Below, in pieces: positions 31,464 to 39,311 of a stretch of 64,000 nucleotides of DNA. The DNA lies in the NCBI RefSeq assembly GCF_000590885.1, contig NZ_JFHN01000058.1, positions 1 to 64,000 of the forward strand, given 5' to 3'. The notes under the pieces were generated by a model. It saw only the letters and a program-made list of their open reading frames with translations. It did not search any database and was not told where the DNA came from. Every line of letters starts with the position of its first letter. Position 1 is the stretch's first letter. The position numbers and the translations under genes were made by a program. The DNA comes from Erwinia mallotivora (GTDB taxonomy: Bacteria; Pseudomonadota; Gammaproteobacteria; Enterobacterales; Enterobacteriaceae).

Positions 31464-31619
31464 ATGTTACTCCTGTTCCTGTCCCCTGGTGTTGTGCTGG
31501 TGTTCAGGCCTCTCAGCACAATGGGACAGCTGTCTGAGTATACGCATTTTTTGCTGTTACGTGCTGTTGATTCTCATCACATGACCGCCCTGGGCTGCCA
31601 TGTTCCTGGCATCAGGTAG
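31464..31619 (+). CDS. Possible 51-aa leader ORF, low support
   Basis: An ATG immediately after operator O2 opens 51 codons (MLLLFLSPGVVLVFRPLSTM...) to a TAG. There is no ribosome site, and the start lies only about 10 bases after the expected transcription start. It occupies the place where a cro-like gene would be in a phage, but shows no HTH. It may simply be untranslated leader. Confidence 0.2.
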   Translation: MLLLFLSPGVVLVFRPLSTMGQLSEYTHFLLLRAVDSHHMTALGCHVPGIR

Positions 31620-31661
31620 CTTCTGCTGATGCTTTAACCGTGGGTGAGTGGAGAAATAGCT

Positions 31662-32129
31662 ATGAGTCAGATCGTTGCATTATTGAAATATGAAGAAGGT
31701 TATCGCGATGTCCCTTTTATCGACACTCAGGGATATCCCACCGTGGGATGCGGCATCAAAATCGGCCCGAAAGGTGCGCCGCTGACCAGTTACATTTTCA
31801 GGGTCCCCATCGTAGTGGGGGAGCTGTGGATGCAGAATCTGGTCATGAGCAAAATTTATGACATGAAGCAGCAACCGCAGCTGGCTCAGGCGTTAAGCCA
31901 GTGTAATCAGCCCCGCACCGACATTCTCTACAGCATGGCATACCAGCTTGGGGTGACAGGTCTTTGCGCATTTCGTCAAATGCTGGCAGCGGTGACGAAG
32001 GGGGACTTTTCATCGGCGGCAGACAATATGCTTAACAGCCTGTGGGCAAAGCAGACGCCAGCCAGAGCAGCACGCCATGCTGCGGTAATGCGTGACGGAA
32101 ACTGGGACAGCTACCGGGGGTTATTATGA
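31662..32129 (+). CDS. Phage-type endolysin (GH24 lysozyme)
   Basis: This 155-residue lysozyme of the T4 class cleaves the MurNAc-GlcNAc bond of peptidoglycan. The catalytic E-8aa-D-5aa-T pattern is intact as E12, D21 and T27. GGAG lies 8-11 bases before ATG 31662, which I prefer to the GTG at 31644. There is no signal peptide or SAR anchor at the N-terminus, so release to the periplasm would need a holin, and a holin-like frame follows. The stop overlaps the next ATG (ATGA). Confidence 0.88.
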   Translation: MSQIVALLKYEEGYRDVPFIDTQGYPTVGCGIKIGPKGAPLTSYIFRVPIVVGELWMQNLVMSKIYDMKQQPQLAQALSQCNQPRTDILYSMAYQLGVTGLCAFRQMLAAVTKGDFSSAADNMLNSLWAKQTPARAARHAAVMRDGNWDSYRGLL

Positions 32130-32227
32130 AATTTGCCCTCTATCTCTGCTCGATCCTGCTGGCGATTGTGCTACTGATGCTGATCAGCCGCCACAGTCGA
32201 ATTGAATTTGTGCATCACGCAAATTAA
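32126..32227 (+). CDS. 33-aa single-helix membrane protein of the lysis cassette
   Basis: The ATG at 32126 overlaps the endolysin stop. The protein MKFALYLCSILLAIVLLMLI... has one hydrophobic helix (about 3-20) and a short, basic, His-rich tail. Size and position suit a lysis accessory such as an inner-membrane spanin remnant. Its TAA is in frame with the following holin-like frame, so the two may once have been one protein or a readthrough pair. Too short for family assignment. Confidence 0.45.
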   Translation: MKFALYLCSILLAIVLLMLISRHSRIEFVHHAN

Positions 32228-32470
32228 CTGTTCAGAACCTGGTCCGTCTGGCTGGCTTCGCTGGGATCGGCGCTCAGTGCCTGGGTGCAGTCATTTCCCG
32301 ATGCAGCGATGCGGGCATGGCAGCAACTGCCCCCGGAAGTGAAGTCGATAATTCCGCAAAATTACCTCGGCATGATTGGCGCATTTATGGTCGCAATGGC
32401 CGTGATAGCACAGTTTGTCCGACAAAACTCGCTGGCGGAACAGCGACAAAAGCTCGATCAAAATACCTGA
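32228..32470 (+). CDS. Holin-like protein, start codon unclear
   Basis: Between stops at 32225 and 32470 the frame encodes about 80 residues: FRTWSVWLASLGSALSAWV, then FPDAAMRAWQQLPPEVKSII and a second helix LGMIGAFMVAMAVIAQFV with a charged tail (RQNSLAEQRQKLDQ). Two helices flanking a short loop, with a basic C-terminus next to an endolysin, are typical of small phage holins. The first standard start is GTG 32285, which would delete helix 1; a full protein would need CTG at 32228 or readthrough. It may therefore be decayed or use an unusual start. Confidence 0.6.
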   Translation: MFRTWSVWLASLGSALSAWVQSFPDAAMRAWQQLPPEVKSIIPQNYLGMIGAFMVAMAVIAQFVRQNSLAEQRQKLDQNT

Positions 32471-32653
32471 ACAGATCCTTTGCCCGATCGTCGGCCGCGC
32501 TGAAAAAACGGGTCTTTCCCGTGTGGAAAACCTGATGAAAACGGGGGGCCGGGATCCTGTCAACATGTTTTACCTTCACCACGTCACGCTGACGCGTTGT
32601 GATAACCGCCCGTCCGGGCAACTGCTTCACCTGCTATTCATCCGGAGGTTGTT

Positions 32654-34405
32654 ATGATTGAAGTAAATTGCTTTGCCGATCTGAGAACCACAGCACCAGC
32701 TAAAGCGGGGGATATCGCCGCCCTCAAACGTTATTACGATAAAGATTCCAGCTTTCATGGCGGAGGCGATTTCGTTGGTTTTACCGGCACCACCACCTTA
32801 AGTGATGATGGAGGTACGCTGGCGAAGGGCAGTAGCTTTTACTGGAAGCGAATCGTCAATGATACAGAGGAGGTTAATCTTTATCACTTTGGCGCCAGAG
32901 GCGATGGTGTCACCGATGATGCTGATGCCTTTAAACGGATGCTGAGCTGGTCACAGAGCTATGACAGTAACGTTAAAAATATCGGCGTGCGTTTTCCGGC
33001 AGGAAAATTCCTCATTTCACCGATAGACCTCAGCGCCAGTGAAATTCCCTGTTTTGCGATTTATGGCGATGACTGTCCTTATGGTGTGTCGCCCCGTACC
33101 ACCATTATTTCTGATAAGTCAGCGAATACGGTGTTTAAAGTCAACGCCCGGCGCAGCATGATCCGGGGGATTGCCTGGAACGGGCAGGCCACGGCAGATA
33201 CCACCAGTAATACAGGCGCAATTACCGCCGGTATGTTGTCCAACGTTCAGCCTTTTTTTGAAAACATCACCACGGAAGGCGAGTTTGTCAGAATATGTTG
33301 TTTTCGGGCGCAATATAACGGCGGTACGGTAATTAAATTACTGGACACGCTGGATACGCATTTCGACCAGATCTACACCCAGAACACCTATGCGCGGGTG
33401 ATTGATGTTAGCTGGTCCAACTCGCCAAATGGTGTCTGGGACCACTGCACGGCAATAGAGTTGTCAAATGCCAACTTCCAGTACGGTTATGGTGATGCCA
33501 CGCTGATGATGCCGCGCCTCACCCAGGGCGTTATCCGTAATGTCTGGATAGAGCACACCCGCTTTCCTGGCGACCTGAGTAATGGGCAGTGGGTGGTTGA
33601 CGCACTCAGCGTCGAGGATTGTGATAATGCCCTGTGTATGAATGACAGCCGCGCATTGATCCGTCAGCTCAATCTTCAGTCCGGATCTTCAGTGACGAAT
33701 GACTCCACTACCGGGTGCTGGCTCTCAGCTTATGAACGAGGCTGGCGGCGTGATGAGAATTTCGGCACGGTGATGACGGGATCGTTGAAAGCAGGCTGGT
33801 ACAGCGGTTTCAAAATGAGTAACACCTCCGCAGTCGATAAATGGTATCGCCTGGGTAAATTTACCTTTCCCAAAGCCAACCAGCAGTGGACGGTGGAGAT
33901 GATCAGCAAGTTGTCGACGGCTGCGCCATCCGGCATCGCCGCCAACCCGTTACAGGCGGTATCTTCCGGCGTAACCTGGCTTAACCTGCAACGGTGCGCC
34001 AGCAGTGTCGCCGCAGATATGTTTCACCGTGGCCTGACAGCGATTCTTGATGTGAAATACAAACCGAGTTATTCGGATATCGTTGAGGTGTGGGTCAAAC
34101 TGAAAGCCGGAAGCGGGGACACGATGTTTAACCTGAGGTCAACCGGACCAACTCGCTTTGAGTCGGGAAACTGCTCTTTGTTTACCCCGGATCTGACCGA
34201 AGTGACGGATGAAACCACCGTGGGAACGGTGAGTCCGAACGCCCGGTTAAGTTTTCATAATGGTCTTGCCGGGATGGGAGCCAATGAAAAGGGTGTGGTG
34301 ACGCTGGCAACCTCAGAGGCTACGCCGCCTGCGGGTAGCGCTCCTTCGGGGTATATCACTCTTAACGTTAACGGTTCCGATCGCAAATTCCCTTATTACA
34401 ATTGA
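32654..34405 (+). CDS. Orphan phage tailspike / polysaccharide depolymerase
   Basis: This 583-residue protein starts MIEVNCFADLRTTAPAKAGD, and GGAGG precedes its ATG. Its N-terminal 75 residues match the pattern seen before the catalytic part of many capsule-degrading tailspikes (ADLRTT..., GGGDF, DDGGT, WKR). NLYHFGARGDGVTDDADAF at about 75-93 is the start of a Pectate_lyase_3 type right-handed beta-helix. The C-terminus ends in a fibre-like strand (SGYITLNVNGSDRKFPYYN). There is no signal peptide. Such proteins trim host capsule or EPS. No tail, capsid or chaperone genes accompany it; it follows the endolysin/holin and ends at a strong terminator. Confidence 0.85.
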   Translation: MIEVNCFADLRTTAPAKAGDIAALKRYYDKDSSFHGGGDFVGFTGTTTLSDDGGTLAKGSSFYWKRIVNDTEEVNLYHFGARGDGVTDDADAFKRMLSWSQSYDSNVKNIGVRFPAGKFLISPIDLSASEIPCFAIYGDDCPYGVSPRTTIISDKSANTVFKVNARRSMIRGIAWNGQATADTTSNTGAITAGMLSNVQPFFENITTEGEFVRICCFRAQYNGGTVIKLLDTLDTHFDQIYTQNTYARVIDVSWSNSPNGVWDHCTAIELSNANFQYGYGDATLMMPRLTQGVIRNVWIEHTRFPGDLSNGQWVVDALSVEDCDNALCMNDSRALIRQLNLQSGSSVTNDSTTGCWLSAYERGWRRDENFGTVMTGSLKAGWYSGFKMSNTSAVDKWYRLGKFTFPKANQQWTVEMISKLSTAAPSGIAANPLQAVSSGVTWLNLQRCASSVAADMFHRGLTAILDVKYKPSYSDIVEVWVKLKAGSGDTMFNLRSTGPTRFESGNCSLFTPDLTEVTDETTVGTVSPNARLSFHNGLAGMGANEKGVVTLATSEATPPAGSAPSGYITLNVNGSDRKFPYYN

Positions 34406-34424
34406 TTAATATTGTGCATCTTAT

Positions 34425-34448
34425 ACCGCCCCTCGAGGGCGGTTTTTT
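34425..34448 (+). terminator. Rho-independent terminator of the tailspike cassette
   Basis: ACCGCCC (34425-34431) pairs with GGGCGGT (34437-34443), followed by TTTTT. Confidence 0.9.
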
Positions 34449-34759
34449 CTGGCGTGATGCGAATAAAATTCCAACGATTACTGACGGAAATAGTCACGCA
34501 GATTTATTCTGTTACAGGAAAATCAGTGATTTTTTAACGAATTAAGTACAGCTGCACAGGGTAAAAAGGTAAGGTAACGCCTTGTCTTATAGTATTAATC
34601 TGTACTGCGCGAAAATCTGGCTGATTATGTTGTATAAGTGGCGGTTATTGAGTCAAACAGGATTAAAACATCAAACTTTAATGACCAGTGGCGATCGGGG
34701 TTGAGATGCCGGTCGGTTGGTCCGTAGAATAGGTCCATAACACAAATCAGGAGAATTCC
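34449..34759. other. Non-coding stretch before the 68-aa gene
   Basis: I see no coding sequence. The promoter of the small gene at 34760 is presumably here. Confidence 0.4.
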
Positions 34760-34966
34760 GTGTCAGAAGTCGTGCCAGCACATCAACAGCCCGGTCGTCT
34801 GGAAGAAGCAAAAAATATTGCTTTAGGGTGGCGCATCATCGGTCAGATAACCCCACATAGCCTGGAAGAGGCGATTCAACTGTTGCGAGACAGTTCTGCC
34901 CACGCAACCACAGTTTATGAACTGCTGTCAGCTGAGATCAGCGAAAAGTCACACCGACAGGGTTAA
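34760..34966 (+). CDS. Hypothetical 68-aa protein
   Basis: GTG start at 34760 preceded by CAGGAGAATTCC. The sequence MSEVVPAHQQPGRLEEAKNI... looks helical and soluble (EEAKNIALGWRIIG, then LEEAIQLLRDSSAHATTVYEL). No family recognised. It sits between the tailspike terminator and an SOS-type gene within the accessory island. Confidence 0.5.
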   Translation: MSEVVPAHQQPGRLEEAKNIALGWRIIGQITPHSLEEAIQLLRDSSAHATTVYELLSAEISEKSHRQG

Positions 34967-35309
34967 GGACTGAAACGCGTTGGCTTTCTTTTGCACAGCA
35001 TCTGTTAATCGTTGGGCATAACCTTTAGCGCAAAACCGGCGCAGTGTTTTCAGGAAGCGAGCGGTTCAGACAGCGTTGCAATTATTAAGCTGACCAGCAG
35101 AAGGCTTGAGTGAAGATTGCGCAAAACCATCGGGCAACAACAATATACCCATATAGTTTGTGATGATTTCCGTGGAAAAAAATGCCCGCACAGATATATC
35201 ACGGGCCAACACCAGGGAAAATAGTTCGATAAGCCTGGCATGTTGGTGCTGAAATGCAATGTACAGGGTGCATTTTCTGAAAAAGCAGCTGTAAAAAGAA
35301 AAATACAGT
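34967..35309. other. Non-coding stretch between the 68-aa gene and the DinI-like gene
   Basis: Only open frames of biased, low-likelihood composition (many Cys, Trp and Phe) cross this region. I see no RNA gene or repeat. Confidence 0.4.
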
Positions 35310-35555
35310 TCAGAACGGTTCTGCCACCAGCCACTGGTCAGCTTCTTCAAACATCTCTTCAATCAGACGTAGCATTACCGACTTGTCACTTTTACTGGCA
35401 TCGGTTTTAACACTGTTTGCCTGCATCGGTTTTACTTTCACCTCGGCATCCGGAAACACCCGCCTGATGCGTTTCTCCAGTTCATTGTGGATCATCTGCT
35501 CTGCGCCCGGTAAACCGGCAACGTTGCGTTTATCGTAAATCAGCTCAACAAACAT
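35310..35555 (-). CDS. DinI/MsgA-like SOS protein
   Basis: This 81-residue protein starts MFVELIYDKRNVAGLPGAEQ and ends FEEADQWLVAEPF, the DinI-family layout (beta strand, helix with ELEKRIRRVFPDAEV, strand, helix). It is closest in my memory to Salmonella MsgA and phage DinI-like proteins. DinI modulates RecA filaments and so tunes self-cleavage of LexA, UmuD and phage repressors. A good LexA box lies 20 bp upstream, so it should be DNA-damage inducible. Its closeness to the S24-repressor cassette may be functional. Confidence 0.85.
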   Translation of the reverse strand: MFVELIYDKRNVAGLPGAEQMIHNELEKRIRRVFPDAEVKVKPMQANSVKTDASKSDKSVMLRLIEEMFEEADQWLVAEPF

Positions 35556-35574
35556 ATCTTAGTCCTGTAGAAAA

Positions 35575-35594
35575 TACTGGATGAAAATACAGTT
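35575..35594 (-). promoter_or_regulatory. LexA (SOS) box upstream of the DinI-like gene
   Basis: TACTGGATGAAAATACAGTT contains CTG-N10-CAG with TA flanks, the LexA box pattern, 20 bp before the start codon. Confidence 0.75.
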
Positions 35595-35665
35595 ATTTAT
35601 AATGATCTTCAATCATTTTTTGTTGAGCTACACTGCATAGTGAACTGATAACTAAGAGAAGCTTT

Positions 35666-35890
35666 ATGAAACGCAAATTGATTATTTTATTGGTAACAGC
35701 ATCAGGCGCTTTACTGGCGGGTTGTTCCGATAACCATATGATGCATATGAAAGACGGCAGCAGTGTTGTCGTTCAGGGGAAACCACATAAGGATAAAGCG
35801 GCCGGCATGGTGATTTATACCGATGAAAATGGCAAACAGCAGGCGGTCAGTCAGGGCGACATTAAAGAGATGACTGACCTGGAAAACTGA
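35666..35890 (+). CDS. YgdI/YgdR-family lipoprotein
   Basis: This 74-residue protein has a signal peptide with lipobox LLAGC (Cys at about 19) and then a small DUF903-type beta domain (MKDGSSVVVQGKPHKDKAAG, then GMVIYTDENGKQQAVSQGDI). Family members are small envelope lipoproteins without a settled function. GAGAAGC precedes the ATG. It starts the pair of small envelope genes before ldcA. Confidence 0.85.
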   Translation: MKRKLIILLVTASGALLAGCSDNHMMHMKDGSSVVVQGKPHKDKAAGMVIYTDENGKQQAVSQGDIKEMTDLEN

Positions 35891-35994
35891 CATTCCAGGT
35901 GAAGTCTGATTGTATCAACCGGGTGACAGGGGGCAGGATCTGTCCGAAATGGATTATTAATCTTATCAAAGAGAAAGCCTGGAGAGACCTGTCC

Positions 35995-36402
35995 ATGTTG
36001 CCCACCGTCGTTGCCGGAGCCCTGCTGGCCGGTATTGCTTTTTCCGCCTGCGGATCATCAGCCACACCCCCTGTCATTAATACTGAGTATCAGATTACCT
36101 GTCCCGGCCGTCCCGGCATGACCATTACCAACGCCCAGTTTGGTCTCACCACTATGATGTGGGCCGGAGACAATTTTCAGATTGCAGAGGGTAATCAACA
36201 ATCGCAAACCAGTGACGGGATGAAAGTGGCGATCACACTGTTTCGTAATGGCGATCAGATGATGGTGAATGAGTCGAATCAACAAACCTGGTTTTCATAC
36301 AGCGGCGGTCAGAAACTGGTGCGGTGTAACCGCAGTGCCGGACATGAAAACAGTACGGTCACGCTGCCACATACCGATGCCTCGGGCAGGGTGACCTCGT
36401 AA
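35995..36402 (+). CDS. Putative lipoprotein, possibly MliC-like
   Basis: I start at ATG 35995 (MLPTVVAGALLAGIAFSACG), with GGAGAGA before it, giving 135 residues. The open frame extends upstream to 35899 but that part is not signal-like. The segment FSAC could be a lipobox, although Phe at -3 is unusual. The mature part is beta-rich with two cysteines (YQITCPG and KLVRCNR) bracketing about 80 residues, a layout like the MliC lysozyme-inhibitor domain. This resemblance is weak and is inference; otherwise hypothetical. Confidence 0.5.
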   Translation: MLPTVVAGALLAGIAFSACGSSATPPVINTEYQITCPGRPGMTITNAQFGLTTMMWAGDNFQIAEGNQQSQTSDGMKVAITLFRNGDQMMVNESNQQTWFSYSGGQKLVRCNRSAGHENSTVTLPHTDASGRVTS

Positions 36403-36452
36403 GGCAACCATCGTCATAGCGCACCGGTTGTCGGGCAAACGGCGTCGAAATC

Positions 36453-37376
36453 TTATTGCAGCGTTGGATGCCCGGTCAACGTCAGGGTGCTGATGCCCTC
36501 TCTGACCTGCAAATGTCCCTGTGCGCCAAGTGGTAGGGTGACGGTGCGCCAGTGATGGCCAAATTCCAGGTCGGTAATCACCGGCAGACCGGTTATCTGC
36601 TGGATCAATGACCAGACACTGGCAAAATCGTAACCGTCGTCATAATCAGTCAGCGTGCTGCCGGTAAAACTTCCGGTGATAATGGCCTGCTGCCGTGCCA
36701 GGATCCCGCTTTGAGCCAGCTGTAACAGCATTCGTTCAACGCGAAACGGATGTTCATTGACGTCTTCAATTACCAGAATTCCGCCATTAATTTCGGGCAG
36801 CCAGGGCGTACCTGACAGCGAAGACAGCATTGCCAGATTTCCGCCCCAGACCGTCCCGGTACAATTGAGCGTCTGCTGTGATGTCGTGGGCCAGGACAGG
36901 ACTAACTCTGGCATGCTCATCGCCCGCCAGAAGTGCTCCATAGTGAAATCAGACAAACTTTCCGCACCAAAATTACCGGCCAACATTGGCCCACTGAAGG
37001 TAATGGCCTGGTGTTGGAGCAAGGCCATTTGCAGTACGGTGAAGTCGCTGTGACCGCAAATCGCCATCGGGTGTTTTGCCAGACGGGCGGCGAGGGCGGC
37101 CGCGTTGAAATTCGGTAGCAGACGGGTTGCGCCATAGCCTCCGCGTACAGCCAGCACAATATCCGGCTGACAGTCAGGATCAATCAACTGATGCATATCC
37201 GCCAGCCGTTGGCGATCGCTGCCGGCAAAGCGTTGTTCCCGGCGGCCTGTCACCCCGGTGTTGACCACGTGATGGCCCTGAGCCCTGAGCCTTTGCACGG
37301 CAAGAGAGGCAGCCTGCTGATTCTGGCAATAACCAGAAGGTGCAATCAGATGAAAAGTGCGGGGAATGACGGACAT
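36453..37376 (-). CDS. ldcA: Murein tetrapeptide L,D-carboxypeptidase LdcA
   Basis: This 307-residue S66-family serine peptidase removes the terminal D-Ala from murein tetrapeptides in the cytoplasm during peptidoglycan recycling. The nucleophile is S110 (CGHSDFT), and GGILVIEDVNEHPFRVERML and GHHWRTVTLPLG carry the Glu and His. I start at ATG 37376 (MSVIPRTFHLIAPSGYC); 17 in-frame codons upstream are not conserved. It is divergent from emtA, as in E. coli. Confidence 0.95.
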   Translation of the reverse strand: MSVIPRTFHLIAPSGYCQNQQAASLAVQRLRAQGHHVVNTGVTGRREQRFAGSDRQRLADMHQLIDPDCQPDIVLAVRGGYGATRLLPNFNAAALAARLAKHPMAICGHSDFTVLQMALLQHQAITFSGPMLAGNFGAESLSDFTMEHFWRAMSMPELVLSWPTTSQQTLNCTGTVWGGNLAMLSSLSGTPWLPEINGGILVIEDVNEHPFRVERMLLQLAQSGILARQQAIITGSFTGSTLTDYDDGYDFASVWSLIQQITGLPVITDLEFGHHWRTVTLPLGAQGHLQVREGISTLTLTGHPTLQ

Positions 37377-37658
37377 AATGGATGTTTTTACCTTTTTTTT
37401 CCGCGCGGGATGACGGTTTTTTAACAATTTTGATGACGTAGTGGCAAAAAGCGAGCGCTTTTTTTATCATTTGCCTGATTTTTATCCAGTGGCGATAGAT
37501 TGTCTTATCATTCTGGCAAACCGAACAGGGTGATAATGACGAAAAGTCGAAATGAAGTCATCTGCATCACCCTTAAAATTAAGAGTGGAGGTAATTTTCT
37601 TCAGTCAAACAGTCGTTAAGATGAAGTGCGAGGCAAAATCTCAGAGGAAGAATATAGC

Positions 37659-38294
37659 GTGAGAAGCGTGAAGAGCGTTGCGGTGGTGGCAGTTCTGATA
37701 CTGGCGGGATGTGCCAGTGAGCCACATAAGCAGATAATTACTCAACAACAGCAGACACCCTTAACCAAAGCGCCACCCGAAAAAGTTGCCCAGGCCTGGT
37801 CATTATTTACCGGTGACGCAGCCCACAACTATGGTGTTGACCAGAAACTGATTGACGCCATCATTTCGGTGGAATCGGGCGGCAATCCAACGGTAGTCAG
37901 TAAGTCGAATGCCATTGGATTGATGCAGATTAAAGCCGCCACGGCAGGACGCGAAGTCTACCGGGCGCAGGGGCGGCGTGGTCAGCCGAGCAGTTCTGAA
38001 CTTCGCGATCCGGTTAAAAATATCGATATAGGTACGGCATATCTGAAAATCTTGCAGGATCGTTCTCTTGCCGGTATCCGCAATCAGGAAACCCTGCGTT
38101 ATGCCACCATTGTCTCCTACGCCAACGGTGCCGGCGCTTTGCTGAGAACCTTCTCCTCTGACCGGGATCGCGCCATCGCGATGATCAACGCGATGAGCCC
38201 TGAGGAGTTTTACCGACATGTACAAAATAAGCACCCGGCGGCCCAGGCCCCACGCTATCTGTGGAAAGTGACCACCGCGTACCGCACTATCTGA
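37659..38294 (+). CDS. emtA: Membrane-bound endo-type lytic transglycosylase EmtA
   Basis: This 211-residue outer-membrane lipoprotein cleaves glycan strands of peptidoglycan to anhydro-muropeptides. I start at GTG 37659 (MRSVKSVAVVAVLILAGC), with AGAGGAAG upstream. The lipobox Cys is C18. The SLT domain has catalytic E72 (SVESGGNP), then AIGLMQIKAAT and VSYANGAGALLR. The end APRYLWKVTTAYR matches E. coli EmtA. Confidence 0.94.
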   Translation: MRSVKSVAVVAVLILAGCASEPHKQIITQQQQTPLTKAPPEKVAQAWSLFTGDAAHNYGVDQKLIDAIISVESGGNPTVVSKSNAIGLMQIKAATAGREVYRAQGRRGQPSSSELRDPVKNIDIGTAYLKILQDRSLAGIRNQETLRYATIVSYANGAGALLRTFSSDRDRAIAMINAMSPEEFYRHVQNKHPAAQAPRYLWKVTTAYRTI

Positions 38295-38303
38295 AGGTTG
38301 CCA

Positions 38304-38324
38304 GCGGCAGGGTGAATCTGCCGC
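38304..38324 (+). terminator. Hairpin after emtA
   Basis: GCGGCAG (38304-38310) pairs with CTGCCGC (38318-38324) 10 bp after the stop. There is no clear U-run. Confidence 0.45.
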
Positions 38325-38402
38325 CAGCCCTGAATGAATTTCTCCAGCACAGACCCGGGCTGCTGTTATATTCCGCTATCAGGGACAGACAGCGACTGTG
38401 AC

Positions 38403-39140
38403 TTACAAAAAACGGGTCGCTTTATCACGTGCCAGCCGCTCGAGAAGGAAAATCACCTGTTGCAAATCACGCTCCTGCGCGACGTTCAGGTGAATAAAGC
38501 GAAAACTGAGTCGCGGCGTGACCACGGTTTCATTTTTAGCGCTCACCACACTGTGTTTGCCGGTATGGATAAGTTGCGCATCCACTTCAAAGCGGCCATA
38601 TTCTCCCAGCTCCACGCGTAACTTTCTGAACTCCTGCCCCTCTTTCAGCTCCGGCGGCAGGGGGGTATCACCCAGTGCGGCAATGCCGCCAAGTGAGAGA
38701 TCCTGGAGACGCATTCTTCCTTCGCCCGAGCCATCCGGCCACTGCACGTAACAATAAAAAATGGGATCGAGGGGCGCGTTAACGCGGAAAAATTCCCGGC
38801 GCTGAATCAACCACAGCTTGTCTGGCAGGGAGGAGAAAAAAGCGGGCAGTCCGTCATGATTGCCTGCCTCAGGCGTGCTGAGCGAAAACTCCACCCTGGC
38901 ACCCTGTGTCTCCGCCCACAGTTGCAGGCAGTCTGCTTCCTGCACCAGCTGGTTATCGTAATCGTTACTGCCATAATCAATCACCACCCGCTCGCGATCG
39001 GCTGACAGCAGCTTTGAGATAAATTGCCCCCTGTCATGCGCAACCAGAACTGGCGTCTGATTTTTAAGCAGGCTTTTCAGCACGGCCAGTACGGCCAGCG
39101 GACCGTGTTTCAGATACTGATCTTTGTCTTCCTCTTTCAC
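38403..39140 (-). CDS. ycgR: Flagellar brake protein YcgR (c-di-GMP effector)
   Basis: This 245-residue protein binds c-di-GMP and slows the flagellar motor. The N-terminal YcgR domain is followed by a PilZ domain with R115-x-x-x-R119 and D147-x-S149-x-x-G152. The length matches E. coli YcgR (244). A near-consensus sigma-28 promoter lies about 50 bp upstream, placing it in the motility regulon. Confidence 0.96.
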   Translation of the reverse strand: MKEEDKDQYLKHGPLAVLAVLKSLLKNQTPVLVAHDRGQFISKLLSADRERVVIDYGSNDYDNQLVQEADCLQLWAETQGARVEFSLSTPEAGNHDGLPAFFSSLPDKLWLIQRREFFRVNAPLDPIFYCYVQWPDGSGEGRMRLQDLSLGGIAALGDTPLPPELKEGQEFRKLRVELGEYGRFEVDAQLIHTGKHSVVSAKNETVVTPRLSFRFIHLNVAQERDLQQVIFLLERLARDKATRFL

Positions 39141-39191
39141 ATTCCACTCCGGATGAATGTCAAAACACGCTGTCTGCGGGGATATGTCAGA

Positions 39192-39218
39192 TTATCGGCA
39201 CAGCAAAAGCAGCCTTTA
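39192..39218 (-). promoter_or_regulatory. Sigma-28 (FliA) promoter of ycgR
   Basis: On the minus strand TAAAGGCT (39211-39218), 11 bp, GCCGATAA (39192-39199). The -10 is identical to the FliA consensus GCCGATAA and the -35 matches TAAAGTTT at 6 of 8. Confidence 0.85.
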
Positions 39219-39269
39219 GCACGCTTTGAAAAAAGTTTGGATTTAAATCACAGAGTTAGAATCCTCGCA

Positions 39270-39275
39270 TATACT
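39270..39275 (+). promoter_or_regulatory. Candidate sigma-S-type -10 of the GlsB/YmgE-like gene
   Basis: TATACT followed by TAA, 36 bp before the start codon, resembles the sigma-S-preferred -10 (CTATACTTAA). This fits the general-stress role of the family, but it is only a motif match. Confidence 0.4.
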
Positions 39276-39311
39276 TAAGACGTGTTAACAATCAAAGCAA
39301 AGGAGTAGTAA

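Noticed and set aside
31533-31547. Third operator for the S24 repressor
   Set aside because: Only one half-site (TACGCAT at 31541-31547) is present; the other half does not match.
28201-36402. Prophage attachment repeat (second copy of the icd 3' end)
   Set aside because: I found no duplicate of the icd end in the island by reading; the hotspot idea rests only on position.
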